64,000 bases of DNA, taken from the NCBI GenBank assembly GCA_009776955.1, contig WRMW01000006.1, positions 1 through 64,000 of the forward strand. The letters are read 5' to 3'. The notes below the pieces were generated by a model. That model was not told the origin of the DNA. It did not search any database and saw only the letters and a program-made list of their open reading frames with translations. Source of the DNA: Clostridiales bacterium. GTDB taxonomy: Bacteria; Bacillota; Clostridia; Peptostreptococcales; Anaerovoracaceae. Position 1 is the stretch's first letter, and every line of letters begins with the position of its first letter. Below are positions 10,701 to 16,810 of the stretch, one piece after another. The position numbers and the translations under genes are program-made.

Positions 10701-11005
10701 GTCAGCGTATATTCATCCTCGATGGATGCAAGCGTAAGCCCTTCCATGTCCATATAGGGTTCGGGAAGCTCTGGCTCCCTTGGATCAGGCTCTGCTGGCG
10801 GTTCTGGAATCTCCGGCTCCGTGATGACCTCGGACGGTTCATCAAAAGCAATCTCAGAAAAGTCATCTTCCTCCGTGTCGCTGTCTTCCATGTGTTCCTC
10901 AAAGACCTCATCCGCATACACCCTTATAAGCGGCTCGCCGACAGACCATGCCAAAAAGAAACATATGGCGATGGCGGTGGCTACATAAAAACGAGATCGC
11001 TTCAT
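1799..11005 (-). CDS. Secreted Rhs/YD-repeat polymorphic toxin with C-terminal CHAP-like domain
   Basis: A 3068-aa protein. The start at 11005 follows an AGGAGG-type site and overlaps the upstream gene by 4 nt. Order of parts: signal peptide (about 1-31); acidic linker; DNRLRE-type beta domain (about 340-510); LysM-like segment (about 650-700); DUF6531-like entry with NLNTGNFF (about 730); dozens of YD repeats of the form YDxxGxL (about 830-2420); a hydrophobic break with FLYGAFRYIRSLLFLI; the Rhs core ending LSRNLYAYVKNDPVNHIDPSG (about 2660-2775); and a variable tip. The tip's last 130 residues look like a CHAP amidohydrolase/peptidase: Cys about 2941 in HCVALTKWF and His about 3010 in YGHTGIVVGV. 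Known Rhs proteins encase and deliver a tip to rival cells; peptidoglycan as target is inferred. The lipoprotein downstream is the likely partner. Confidence 0.9.
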   Translation of the reverse strand: MKRSRFYVATAIAICFFLAWSVGEPLIRVYADEVFEEHMEDSDTEEDDFSEIAFDEPSEVITEPEIPEPPAEPDPREPELPEPYMDMEGLTLASIEDEYTLTYQDGDGGFSTWFYSERQAFEDEDGTLTLFDNTLEKASPHFAPFGLAFGRSGQPLQSSHYENAEADFTAIFPEIITDTHGVSLEKDGYKVELIPLEGDFSRSAVKENAIRYTEVLPGIDYQYTLIGDTIKEDIILNQYVGAPSFEFELKFEGLTAELIDNVVCIFAQGEADPVFLLAVPEMVDASGEASNKIAQNLREEGGKTILTVTPDAAWLADLSRAYPVKVDPTLTINGNSLRLVLVNSYGPDETNGNVANVGTGPVGYDDGVKTDTYPWPFLQCRLYAQVSYNFSAAIPEEAEISNATFSLRQTTTHSNGDTTFRLSAVDSSWGRTTITWNNKPNSNTFIDDKTARRSAGNITWENVGDIVNAWRLGHRANNGLMLRSRIENSTAQCEVFRASSDGTNPPTLTVDWYIPDPVPEDLDIDATTVNLRPITEKASTGLQILHGVFADGEARPASMIDYRLLPDDIRGWTTSRFSYMFPNSSEWTGDDGLYPNGWKYENKLSNWQSDLFHGLDLGVEYRIAAKATYPTFAPFEFVGTEKESDSFLVYRSENFDTLPRIAKHYGVPLKTIMADNRVQDELMVEGNTFFIRNPQTDAPYNYKPLSDNDKRAIDANLMGRGLHCEFNFEPINLNTGNFFMEQEDASIPEIAGDFSISRTYNNLDDNYQSVFGRRWSFGYAESLSKQEDGAIIYAASDGKKLNFTPNGAGGYTSPAGHFLNLARIPYTVLIAGEGDADDEIITLYRYEISERSGAMKKFNAWGLMTEDISPEGLVTSIAYDEEYNIKSITSPTEKTYVFTTDSFGRFVSIAQPDGGVMRYEYDGAGHLVKYTDAAGGVTRYVYDGYGNMIEWYDPNGNRVVRNFYDDRGRVTRQYDAEWNVVTLSYAETATTTVDAEGNVAVYTIDGQKRTKEIEFPDDDSIVREYNAANLLVRDGDMRYEYDSRGNRTKDIRIDGSFRTYEYGAGHQPVRITDYDGSVTEFEYGSAGELTKATRPDGAFERIAYDAYRRPVRLTSIDGTETAYAYDGAVITSVTERDGSVWRFGYDAMNRCVSVEDPTGGIWRKTYDKAGRVTVEQSPDGAVTSYTLDATGSAVSVTDPRGYRTDVVLNPRMEILEIVGPLGIVASFTYDKNGNVSTEADAVGNITSYFYDSKNRLVREEGTAGAFTEYVYDEKGRLKERRDDRGAALYYTYDEALNLPVSVANHEGSVTSYGYDAVGKLLSIENPDGTMELFEYLASGAISKHTDPYGKTSEFTYTGRDFQATVTENGQRLHIYEYDVLGNVIKGIDPLGNETLYEYDRVSRLTRMTDPLGAETSAEYDAAGRLVKLTGANGGVSRLEYDMAGNLIRLTNAGGHTTSYVYDEAGRLASEIDAMGGVTNYAYNAVGHLASVTDALGGKKAYTYGPLNLPVTLTDENGNVSRIEYDASGNPLRITIPSGATHEMNYDAMSRLTSQTDVMGVVTNWGYDSIGRLENMSNTLGDTMDYTYDEYGRFLKAVDVLGRVEERTYDSFSQVIRQRDLDGSITEMEYDALGRHIKTVYEDGAYVSYGFDSAGNLVRERKRNGGIYTYVYDALGNTVSKRDPLGVESLYAYDALGNMTAFTDPAGAVTTYEHDALSRRTSSISPLGNKYVWAYDALSRVVSEKSPEGGTWGYDYDPVGNMVKAVDPVGNVHEFAYDEVNRLIKETAPRGGERLYEYDARGRLVSETDPLGNRTEYSLSPDGLVTEMKQANGGTFRYSYDMAKRIESVTSPLGLVRTFSYDGRGNLAQETDSLGRTSAYAYDVMGNLTGVTNPLGIETALAYDTSGNIVSVTAGNGGVTTNAYDILDRLTRTVDAEGHVTELQYDTAGRASAITLPGLHTWEFSYDAEGKQVSTQNPLGYVSFAEYDRDGRVASETDALGGSTSYAYDLLGRVTGVTDVAGITTSLGYDEDSNVTEVMDGLLGRTTFGYDLAGNLTSVGFGGGKRVGYEYDGMNNLVQATDAEGKTTSYGYDLVGNLTSITNPAGEAQTFIYDIAGRLTQAISPSGKAIRYDYSKLNELVAKSYEDDERQNVEYMYDAVGNRISMADVGGESSYENDLLGRITKATDADGRSIEYAYGENGQVSKIVYPDGSAVVYGYDAMGNLAEVTDENGTAEYEYDALGRPISLVRWDGITTAYEYDGRGNLTKLTNTSAGGALISAFEYGYDALGRIVNENETGARGAETVREFEYGLAGELVLFLERAGTTHMRHEYTYDGAGNRIGLKKTSGTRVETIAYEYDEADRLVHETSVTTRLGSDIPLAKPVETVYEYDSDGNLSQKSQGKAITTYEYTVESRLKAVREGGRLLMAASYDGDGNRVLQINRRSRNLPLEAVAGPWREAEGATGRAERAERSGSVGDDDDDHDPVPGVVLPLRDGTDGTVQDAILADSDSDIGDVNLLHVFLYGAFRYIRSLLFLIPPDRSALWKGIEGADVSDVLDEGWFRETAVSTGLSQQNVERIEAIGLTDKEVQAILSARIPMEYTGYRSEGTYELTHYVNDANREHAEVLMEYMGIGSVKARYTYGLERLSTSNAAAAGVRGRMVTASYIMDGRRSVSSLASSATGNMLARYSYSPFGETTAVATNRNGRASYAIRDNIYAYNGEPYDPGTGLQYLRARHYDPKMGRFHVADTYLGNIYDPLSRNLYAYVKNDPVNHIDPSGRNLETIRHINGTLMATASINYKGTSYVVIAPSVNIKMSVEYAMRGDFATPTNHFGAKFQTAGSYSYQVTYSNPASAAEVAAVARMTEAERRRFIAATAEERRLLVNAQYCDGTLDRVTTNPGSGGGASGPGLSGSTRFTEEYIQAIIDGFNDATGPSSNLHCVALTKWFVDNMVPGVFYNNGNGGDVARNLTLKNPWLEVTNTPVVGAIFSSKEPAWGAVTPNPAGGLYGHTGIVVGVRTDENNRIWVEVVHTYVGVSGAIRHEYELKSDHKVDFVDLSKSLTGLNLLA
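2717..3092 (-). repeat. 376-bp Rhs core segment, direct repeat of 184-559
   Basis: This part of the intact rhs gene is repeated in the same orientation 2533 bp away at 184-559, with about 25 differences. The pair brackets the toxin tip and the lipoprotein gene exactly. Similarity ends at 2717/184 on one side and 3092/559 on the other. Confidence 0.9.
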
Positions 11006-11712
11006 CTACCCCTCCTCTTGACTGAATGAATACGCCATACAAGCAGAATTGCGGCACCGCCAAGTGCTGCCGCCAAAATGCACAAAACGAACATACCCAT
11101 TGGTGCGGACATGCCTTCCGTAAGAAGCCAGATAAGTTCCAAAATGCCAATAGTGGCGGCTCCAAGAACAAGATGCTTTACATACGGCAACCCCCCGATA
11201 TGAATGCTTGCGGAAAGCAGGCGCCGCCGATCCTTTTCGCCGCCGGCAAACCCTGCAAACGCTCGCATGAAAAACGGCAGTGTCAATATGGCAAGCACGA
11301 TTTCACAGGCGACAAACACCGCTTCCCACGAAGCTGCGAGACCAGAGGAAGAAGCCACGATGTAAACGACCACCGCGATGATTCCCGTCAAGACCGCAAA
11401 TGCGACGGCAAATATCCCGAATACGCCCATCAGGGCAGGCAACGTGCGAAAACTTTCGGCAAAGGTGTGTTGTGAGGCCGTCTTGATATATCTGTGAGGG
11501 ACGCTTTTCAGAAAATACGTCGTTGCGACGTAGTAAGCAAAGCAGCTGACACAGACAAGCGATATGCCAAGCCCTGTGTTCCCATTGTCAAACAAAAATC
11601 TAACCCCTGGCAGAAATAGAAACGCCAACACGAATGCCAACACCAAGGCATACCCCGCACAGCGCAGCCACAGCATAAAACTATCCACGTTTTGGTCTCT
11701 CCCTACCTTCAT
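11002..11712 (-). CDS. Polytopic membrane protein upstream of rhs
   Basis: A 236-aa hydrophobic protein with about six membrane spans, for example LVLAFVLAFLFLPGVRFLF near the N-terminus and FVLCILAAALGGAAILLVW near the C-terminus, which ends in basic residues (HSVKRRGR). No catalytic motif or family was recognised. Its stop overlaps the rhs start by 4 nt (ATGA), implying translational coupling and co-transcription from the promoter near 11.8 kb. The context suggests a helper in export or anchoring of the Rhs protein, but this is inference only. The ribosome binding site is weak (TAAGG just before the ATG). Confidence 0.8.
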   Translation of the reverse strand: MKVGRDQNVDSFMLWLRCAGYALVLAFVLAFLFLPGVRFLFDNGNTGLGISLVCVSCFAYYVATTYFLKSVPHRYIKTASQHTFAESFRTLPALMGVFGIFAVAFAVLTGIIAVVVYIVASSSGLAASWEAVFVACEIVLAILTLPFFMRAFAGFAGGEKDRRRLLSASIHIGGLPYVKHLVLGAATIGILELIWLLTEGMSAPMGMFVLCILAAALGGAAILLVWRIHSVKRRGR

Positions 11713-11786
11713 CCTTACGATGCCCTTTATCCCTTTGTTTCCAAATCGACGTGCGCCTGCAATGTTTCTGTAACACTATGAGTAGG

Positions 11787-11815
11787 ATTTTACCACTACA
11801 CGCTCCATATTACAA
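11787..11815 (-). promoter_or_regulatory. Putative sigma-A promoter of the membrane protein-rhs-lipoprotein operon
   Basis: On the minus strand, TTGTAA (11815-11810) and TAAAAT (11792-11787) are separated by 17 nt, a good match to the vegetative consensus, about 75 nt upstream of the first start codon. Confidence 0.5.
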
Positions 11816-11875
11816 TGCAACTCTCCACGCTCATATGCCTCGCCCTCGCTTTATCTTATCACTCGCTTGAGGGTT

Positions 11876-11950
11876 TCAGGGGTCCCCCCTGACAAGCAAG
11901 GGCGGCGGCGCTCACGCCCGCCGCCCGACTGCGAACTTGTACAAGTTTGC
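11876..11950. other. Cluster of three hairpins downstream of the integrase gene
   Basis: Three inverted repeats lie in a row. They are TCAGGGG/CCCCTGA (11876-11882 with 11886-11892), GGGCGGCGG/CCGCCGCCC (11900-11908 with 11918-11926) and GCGAACTTG/CAAGTTTGC (11931-11939 with 11942-11950). No T-run follows on the minus strand, so these do not look like a classic terminator. Their position next to the 3' end of int would also suit a recombination site. The rest of the 11713-12001 gap holds only the rhs-operon promoter. Confidence 0.5.
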
Positions 11951-12001
11951 GTTGCTTGCTGGAATAAAACATATACTTGCTGAGGTATAATATTGGCTTG
12001 C

Positions 12002-13081
12002 TCACCTCACTCTTTCCCTCTCCTCGTTCAGCCGCTCGGCCATCTCGTTTTGCTTGTTTGGGAAAAGGTGGGCATAGCGAAAGGTAGTTTCAATGCTCTC
12101 ATGCCCAAGGCGGTCAGCGATTGCCACAGGCGTAAACCCCTTTTCGATCAAAAGCGAAACATGGGAATGCCGGATGTCGTGAACCCTGATTTTCTTCACG
12201 CCCGCCTTTTCCGCACCGGCTTTAAGCCGCCTGCTCAGAAAGCTCTTACTTGTCTGAAAGACTCTTTCTTTTTCAGACGGTCCATATTGCATATTCATAT
12301 ACGTAAGCAGTTCATCTGCAAGAAAAGCTGGCATAGCAATTATACGATTGCTCTTTGCCGTCTTGGGGCCGGTGATGATGTCCTTGCCCTTAATGCGCTG
12401 GCATGACTTGTTGATATTGATCGTCTTTTTGTCAAAGTCAATGTCCGCATATGTCAGAGCACACAATTCGCCGACCCTTAGCCCACACCAGTAAAGCACC
12501 TCGAACGCATAATAAACACGGGCGTCGCTTTCTATCGCTTCCGCAAACTTGGAATATTCGTCGTGCGTCCAATACTGCATCTCTCCTGCGTGATTTTTGC
12601 CGATGCTGCCGACTTTGCTGCAAGGATTCTTTTTCAGCCCATAGTATCTGTATGCGTGGTTGAATATAGCTGTCAGCTGGCTGTTGATCGCTTTAAGGTA
12701 GGTATCGGAATATGGATTCCCGCTCTTGTCCCTGTAATTGATCATCTTGTTCTGCCATTTGATGACATCGGTCGACTCGATTGCGCTCAGCGGCATGTTT
12801 CCGAAGAACGGAAGCAGTTTTACACGTATCATGTGCTCCTTTATGAGCCATGTGTTGTATCGAAGGCGCGGACGCCGGTCTTCCTCGTACAATTTCACGA
12901 AACTATCAAATGTCATCTCAAGGTTGTCGGATTGCGTCATCTGAAATTCACGCTCCCATTCCTGTGCTTCACGCTTTGTCGCAAACCCGCGTTTCATCTT
13001 GCGTTTCCTGTCGCCCTGCCAATCCTTGTGATACAGATAGACATTCCACTTGTTTGTTTTCTTGTCCTTGTACACTCCCAT
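12002..13081 (-). CDS. int: Tyrosine recombinase (phage/ICE-type integrase)
   Basis: A 359-aa site-specific recombinase. The N-terminal arm-binding part has the basic pattern KRGFATKREAQEWEREF (about 31-47), then a SAM-like core-binding domain, then the catalytic domain. The catalytic set is complete: Arg202 in CGLRVGEL, Lys about 243, His301 and Arg304 in HDIRHSH, His327 in LGHES, and the nucleophile Tyr336 in TFRYAHLFP. Length and layout fit Tn916/temperate-phage integrases of Bacillota. It overlaps the excisionase-like gene by one base (TGATG), so the two are co-translated. No conjugation or phage structural genes are nearby, so the element seems reduced to its integration module. The enzyme itself looks intact. 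Confidence 0.93.
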   Translation of the reverse strand: MGVYKDKKTNKWNVYLYHKDWQGDRKRKMKRGFATKREAQEWEREFQMTQSDNLEMTFDSFVKLYEEDRRPRLRYNTWLIKEHMIRVKLLPFFGNMPLSAIESTDVIKWQNKMINYRDKSGNPYSDTYLKAINSQLTAIFNHAYRYYGLKKNPCSKVGSIGKNHAGEMQYWTHDEYSKFAEAIESDARVYYAFEVLYWCGLRVGELCALTYADIDFDKKTININKSCQRIKGKDIITGPKTAKSNRIIAMPAFLADELLTYMNMQYGPSEKERVFQTSKSFLSRRLKAGAEKAGVKKIRVHDIRHSHVSLLIEKGFTPVAIADRLGHESIETTFRYAHLFPNKQNEMAERLNEERERVR

Positions 13082-13275
13082 CAGTTTTTCCTCTCCTTTC
13101 CCGCACCATAGAATTTTTCCTCGTAAAACTTGCGGCTGACACGCCCTGCAACGGTCATGTAGCCTTTCGATACGAGCTCGTCATTCATCGCTCTGACTAG
13201 CTTGTATGCGAATGGTTTGGACACTCCGAGGTCTCCGGCGACCTCGCCTGCCGTTATGAACATCTTGCTGGTCAA
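13081..13275 (-). CDS. Excisionase-like helix-turn-helix protein
   Basis: A 64-aa DNA-binding protein directly upstream of int and overlapping it by one base. It carries a winged-helix pattern: TAGEVAGDLGVSKPFAYKLV is the helix-turn-helix and MTVAGRVSRKFYEEKFYG the following strand/wing. Small proteins of this shape sit in front of integrase genes in many Bacillota integrative elements, where they steer excision. Function is assigned from size, fold and position. The promoter should lie in the 13276-13463 gap shared with the divergent repressor. Confidence 0.8.
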   Translation of the reverse strand: MTSKMFITAGEVAGDLGVSKPFAYKLVRAMNDELVSKGYMTVAGRVSRKFYEEKFYGAGKERKN

Positions 13276-13317
13276 TTCATTTATTCCTTTCTATTTTGCA
13301 TTAACTATTTTGCTTGT

Positions 13318-13333
13318 TTAACATATATGTTAA
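13318..13333. promoter_or_regulatory. Palindromic operator between xis-int and the repressor gene
   Basis: TTAACATATATGTTAA is a perfect 16-bp palindrome in the AT-rich divergent intergenic region. A half-site, TATGTTAA, recurs at 13394-13401, just upstream of the repressor gene. Placement between a divergent XRE repressor and the recombination genes suggests it is the repressor's binding site; this is inferred. Confidence 0.55.
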
Positions 13334-13463
13334 TATAAATTATACCTCTCTTTTCTCCTCCGTCAAGGGTTTTGCGAAAAATTATTTAGCAATTATGTTA
13401 AAATAGCATTTGCATTAATGGTGGCGTGTGTTATGATGGACCATAAGAAAGGATTTCGGTTGT

Positions 13464-14003
13464 ATGAAAATCGGCATGATTATCAAGCGGATGCGCGAAG
13501 TGCGCGGCTTGACGCAGCAAGACCTCGGCGAGGCTGTCGGATTCCCCGCAAGGAATGCAGCGACCCGGATTGCACAGTACGAAACGGACTACCGCATACC
13601 AAAGAAGGATATGGCAGATAAACTATCGGGCGCCCTCGGCATCAGCCCGTTCGCTTTGTCAGAGCCAAGTTTTGAAGCCTATGATTCGCTGTTTCAGGCG
13701 CTTGTCGTTCTTGAGGATATGCATGGCGCAAAGGCAAGTATTGTGGATGGGCGGCCAGTTGTCACCTTTGGCGCAAAGCCCCAAGACCAAAAGGCCGTCA
13801 ATGATTTTTTGGCCCGCTGGAATGAAATGAGGAAATCCTATGATGAGGGCGGGATCACAAAAGACGAATATGACGAATGGCGGTACGGATATCCAGTAAT
13901 GGAAGCAGGATTACAGAAAGCCCGGCGAAGGGCAGGGCGCGATTTGCCGACAAAAAGCGATAGTACCATCATCGTGCCATCACCGCATAAGAAAACCCTC
14001 TGA
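13464..14003 (+). CDS. XRE-family (cI-like) repressor of the integrative module
   Basis: A 179-aa regulator with an N-terminal lambda-repressor-type helix-turn-helix: IKRMREVRGLTQQDLGEAVG, then AQYETDYRIPKKDMADKLSGAL (about 7-60). The C-terminal half is acidic and unassigned, with SYDEGGITKDEYDEWRYGYP resembling short linker motifs of Clostridial XRE proteins. It has no Ser-Lys autopeptidase motif that I can see, so a LexA-type cleavage switch is unlikely. It is transcribed away from xis-int with a palindrome between them, the standard lysogeny or ICE control layout. AAAGGAT lies upstream of the ATG. Confidence 0.85.
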   Translation: MKIGMIIKRMREVRGLTQQDLGEAVGFPARNAATRIAQYETDYRIPKKDMADKLSGALGISPFALSEPSFEAYDSLFQALVVLEDMHGAKASIVDGRPVVTFGAKPQDQKAVNDFLARWNEMRKSYDEGGITKDEYDEWRYGYPVMEAGLQKARRRAGRDLPTKSDSTIIVPSPHKKTL

Positions 14004-14076
14004 TTTTGTTGGATTTTCAATGATTTTGGCGGTCTTATTATTATTCAGTCATTATAACACCGAAAATTAATCGGCG

Positions 14077-14085
14077 TGGTATAAT
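14077..14085 (+). promoter_or_regulatory. Extended -10 promoter abutting the mgtE start codon
   Basis: TGG followed by a perfect TATAAT (14080-14085) forms an extended -10 element; no good -35 is seen. The ATG at 14094 is only 8 nt past the hexamer, so the transcript would start at about the start codon. No Shine-Dalgarno sequence lies in between. Confidence 0.5.
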
Positions 14086-14093
14086 TGTTTGAT

Positions 14094-15491
14094 ATGCCTG
14101 ACGATGAGAAGACTTACATAGAGACCTCGCTTGAGGAGGTGCAGAACGAAATCGTCACGTTGCTGAACGCCAAGCAATATATCCTCGCGCGCGAGACACT
14201 GCTCTCGCTCAACGAAGCGGACATCGCCGACATCATCGGCGAGGCGGAGGACAGGCTTGGCATGGAGATAGCAATCGTGCTGTTTCGTATGCTCCCAAAA
14301 GACAAGTCTGCGGAGGTCTTTTCGCGGCTGTCCACGGACGACCAGACGGCCATAATCGCAAGAATCACGGATCGGGAGCTGAAGTCAATCATCGATGAAA
14401 TGGACTTCGACGATATGATCGACGTGCTTGAGGAACTTCCCGCCAACATCGTCGACAAGATACTCGAAAAATCCACTCGCGAAGAACGCAAGCTTATCAA
14501 CACATTTCTGAACTACCCAGAGGACAGCGCGGGCTCGCTGATGACGCCGGACTACATCACGCTCAAGCAGGAGTGGAATGTCGGCGAGGCGCTTGCGTAT
14601 ATCAAGAAAGTGGGGATGGAAAGCGAGACGGTCTACACCTGCTATGTGAAGGATCCAGGGCGGCGGCTGCTCGGTTTCGTGTCCCTCCGAAGCCTCGTGA
14701 CGAACGATGCAGATGTCCCTCTGTCCGAGCTTATGGTGGAGGACGTGGTCTTTGTGAACGTGTTTGATGACCAGGAAAAGGTCTCGGAGGCGTTTACCCG
14801 CTATGGGTTTTTGGCGATGCCGGTCGTGGACAACGAGAAGCGGCTTGTCGGCATCATCACGATAGACGACATCCTTATCACGATAGAGGAGGAGACCACC
14901 GAGGACATCGAAAGGATGGGCGGCGTCATCAGCAGCGACGACAAGGAGTATTTTGACACGACCATACTCGGCCAGGTCAAGAGCCGGCTTCCGTGGCTGC
15001 TTATACTGATGTTTTCGGCAATGCTGACAGGCATGGTAATCTCGCACTTTGAGCTACAGCTTTCAAAACTGCCGTCCTTGATGATATACCTGCCGCTCTT
15101 GATGGGGGTGGGCGGGAATGCCGGCTCGCAGGCTGCGACGCTTATAATCCGCGGGCTTGCACTCGGCGAGGTGTCCGTCAAGGATGCGGGGCGGGTGCTT
15201 TTCAAAGAGATTCGCATCGCCTTGCTTACGGCGGCGGCGCTCTCGGCGGTCAATACGGCGAAGATCGTGTTTTTGGACGGCAGGCCGCTTGACGTGGCGC
15301 TGACGGTCTGCGCCTCACAGATAATAGTAGTCGTGCTTGCGAAGTGCCTCGGCGGATTGCTGCCGCTGCTCGCAAAGAAGATCGGCATCGACCCCGCGTT
15401 GATGGCGGCGCCGTTCATCGCATCGCTTACGGACACGTTTACGTGCTTTGTTTACTTCACGCTCTCGACGGTGATACTAGCGAGTATATAG
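14094..15491 (+). CDS. mgtE: Magnesium transporter MgtE
   Basis: A 465-aa Mg2+ channel of the cytoplasmic membrane. The N-terminal cytosolic MgtE_N superhelix (about 10-125; AKEVFSRLSTDDQ-type repeats, here SAEVFSRLSTDDQ) is followed by paired CBS domains (about 130-250; LMVEDVVFVNVFDDQEKV, VGIITIDDIL). Five membrane segments follow with the family signature PLLMGVGGNAGSQAATLIIRGLALGE (about 330-355), whose Asn/Gly-rich stretch lines the pore. In studied MgtE, the cytosolic part senses Mg2+ and closes the pore. The ATG at 14094 is preferred over a TTG three codons upstream because it fits the promoter spacing. It stands alone, with its own promoter. Confidence 0.95.
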   Translation: MPDDEKTYIETSLEEVQNEIVTLLNAKQYILARETLLSLNEADIADIIGEAEDRLGMEIAIVLFRMLPKDKSAEVFSRLSTDDQTAIIARITDRELKSIIDEMDFDDMIDVLEELPANIVDKILEKSTREERKLINTFLNYPEDSAGSLMTPDYITLKQEWNVGEALAYIKKVGMESETVYTCYVKDPGRRLLGFVSLRSLVTNDADVPLSELMVEDVVFVNVFDDQEKVSEAFTRYGFLAMPVVDNEKRLVGIITIDDILITIEEETTEDIERMGGVISSDDKEYFDTTILGQVKSRLPWLLILMFSAMLTGMVISHFELQLSKLPSLMIYLPLLMGVGGNAGSQAATLIIRGLALGEVSVKDAGRVLFKEIRIALLTAAALSAVNTAKIVFLDGRPLDVALTVCASQIIVVVLAKCLGGLLPLLAKKIGIDPALMAAPFIASLTDTFTCFVYFTLSTVILASI

Positions 15492-15496
15492 CGTTG

Positions 15497-15549
15497 AGAG
15501 TATGTCATTGCGAGGAGTGCGAGCGTAGCGCAGCATGACGAAGCAATCC
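15497..15549. repeat. GC-rich intergenic repeat-like element
   Basis: The segment between mgtE and nnrD contains GTCATTGCGAGGAG and GACGAAGCAATCC around a short run of GCGAGCG-type triplets, with ATTGC/GCAAT as outer inverted ends. Sequences of this style occur as dispersed intergenic repeats in many bacterial genomes. Only one clear copy is in this window, although a short match (CATTGCGAGG) recurs in the palindromic element at 41.7 kb. Confidence 0.45.
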
Positions 15550-15595
15550 AGCAAACTGGAATATGACAAGTTTAGAACAGAAATGGAGAATCGGA

Positions 15596-16447
15596 ATGGG
15601 AACGGGAATGGACAGTGTCGAAACCACATATAAGGAAATACGTGAGCTGTTTGCGAAGAAACGCAAACGCGACGCATCCAAGGGCGACTTCGGACGTGTG
15701 CTCGTCATAGCGGGGAGCAAGGGCATGGCGGGCGCGGCGATACTATGTGCAAGGGGGGCGCTGAGGGCAGGTGCCGGACTCGTCAGCTTCTTTGTGCCGG
15801 ATGAATTGCTGCCTATAGTGCAGACAGCCGTCCCAGAGGCCACTTGCCTGACCGAGCCTCTTTCACCCGAAGCACTTGCCGTATACGACGCTATCGCCGT
15901 CGGGCCTGGGCTCGGCACCTCGGAAAGGGTACGGGAGATAGTCTCGTATGTCTTGGAAAACTACGGCGGCGCCATCGTGCTTGACGCCGACGCGCTGAAC
16001 ATCATCGCGGGCACGAATATAAAACTGGACCCCGACACCATCATCACGCCGCACCCTGGCGAGGCGTCGAGGCTGCTCGGCACGCCTACGGACGTGGTTC
16101 AGGCGAGACGCGACGCGGCGGCGGCTTTCCTTGCGGAAGCTTACGGTTGCGTATCCGTCCTCAAAGGCGCCGGCACCCTCGTGTCAACCACAGATCCGTC
16201 TTTGAAAATCTATCTCAACACCACGGGGAACCCTGGCATGGCCACCGGCGGCAGCGGGGATGTCCTTACGGGAGTAATCGCCTCGTTTGCGGCGCAGGGC
16301 ATGAATACGCTTACGGCTGCACAGGCGGGAGTCTATGTCCACGGGCTTGCGGGCGACCTTGCGGCGGAGGGGCTCGGCGAAGCAGGCCTTATAGCCGGCG
16401 ATCTGCCTGATGCCATCGCAAAAGCCATAAAGCAACTCACCGAATAG
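15596..16447 (+). CDS. nnrD: ADP/ATP-dependent NAD(P)H-hydrate dehydratase
   Basis: A 283-aa cytosolic metabolite-repair enzyme of the YjeF C-terminal, ribokinase-like fold. It dehydrates damaged NADHX/NADPHX back to NAD(P)H at the expense of a nucleotide phosphate. Family motifs are all present: KGDFGRVLVIAGS near the N-terminus, VGPGLGTS, LDADALN, TPHPGE, LKGAGTLV and the nucleotide-binding NPGMATGGSGDVLTG near 215-230. The epimerase half (NnrE) fused in many bacteria is absent. I chose the ATG at 15596, with GGAG 7 nt upstream, over the in-frame ATG at 15563, which has no ribosome binding site and lies in the intergenic repeat. Confidence 0.92.
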   Translation: MGTGMDSVETTYKEIRELFAKKRKRDASKGDFGRVLVIAGSKGMAGAAILCARGALRAGAGLVSFFVPDELLPIVQTAVPEATCLTEPLSPEALAVYDAIAVGPGLGTSERVREIVSYVLENYGGAIVLDADALNIIAGTNIKLDPDTIITPHPGEASRLLGTPTDVVQARRDAAAAFLAEAYGCVSVLKGAGTLVSTTDPSLKIYLNTTGNPGMATGGSGDVLTGVIASFAAQGMNTLTAAQAGVYVHGLAGDLAAEGLGEAGLIAGDLPDAIAKAIKQLTE

Positions 16448-16502
16448 GTTCGGTGGGGTTGGGCGACTGGACAGGCTCTGGCGTGCGGGACGGGGACTTG
16501 GG

Positions 16503-16691
16503 CTATCCCTGCCTGTCGCGGACTAGCGCAGCGAAGCTCCTGTCGTAGGTCTTTTCCGCGGCTTCCGAGAAGAAGCACGCAGGGAAAGCGTCAGACTTTA
16601 GATGATACGAAAGGCACTCACAGCACTTGCCGCGCCTCGGGCATGAATATGTACAGGTGCAATTCATTGAATTATTGTGTTCACAAGACAT
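16503..16691 (-). CDS. DUF6485 family cysteine-rich protein
   Basis: A 62-aa protein with the spacing typical of DUF6485: NCTCTYSCPRRGKCCECLSYH followed by FPACFFSEAAEKTYDRSFAALV. The six closely spaced Cys residues in the first half could bind a metal or Fe-S cluster; no function is established. The ATG is preceded by GAGAGG. It is divergent from ilvD and ends 55 bp from nnrD on the opposite strand. Confidence 0.85.
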   Translation of the reverse strand: MSCEHNNSMNCTCTYSCPRRGKCCECLSYHLKSDAFPACFFSEAAEKTYDRSFAALVRDRQG

Positions 16692-16764
16692 GATTGTTTC
16701 CTCTCTTTCGCGTGTATTTTATCATAACGTTGGCTACCTTTGAACACACTCGACTTCGCTCGTG

Positions 16765-16773
16765 TGTTATAAT
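16765..16773 (+). promoter_or_regulatory. Extended -10 promoter of ilvD
   Basis: TGT then TATAAT (16768-16773) makes an extended -10 about 37 nt upstream of the ilvD start. A TTGAAC at 16740 is 22 nt away, too far for a normal -35. The -10 is preceded by an inverted repeat (ACACAC at 16744-16749, GTGTGT at 16762-16767) that overlaps it and could be an operator. Confidence 0.45.
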
Positions 16774-16810
16774 CTCTACACTTGATACCATGGAAAGAAA
16801 GGGGCAGAAC

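Noticed and set aside
16740-16773. TTGAAC/TATAAT as a classic promoter for ilvD
   Set aside because: The spacer is 22 nt; the extended -10 alone is a better explanation.
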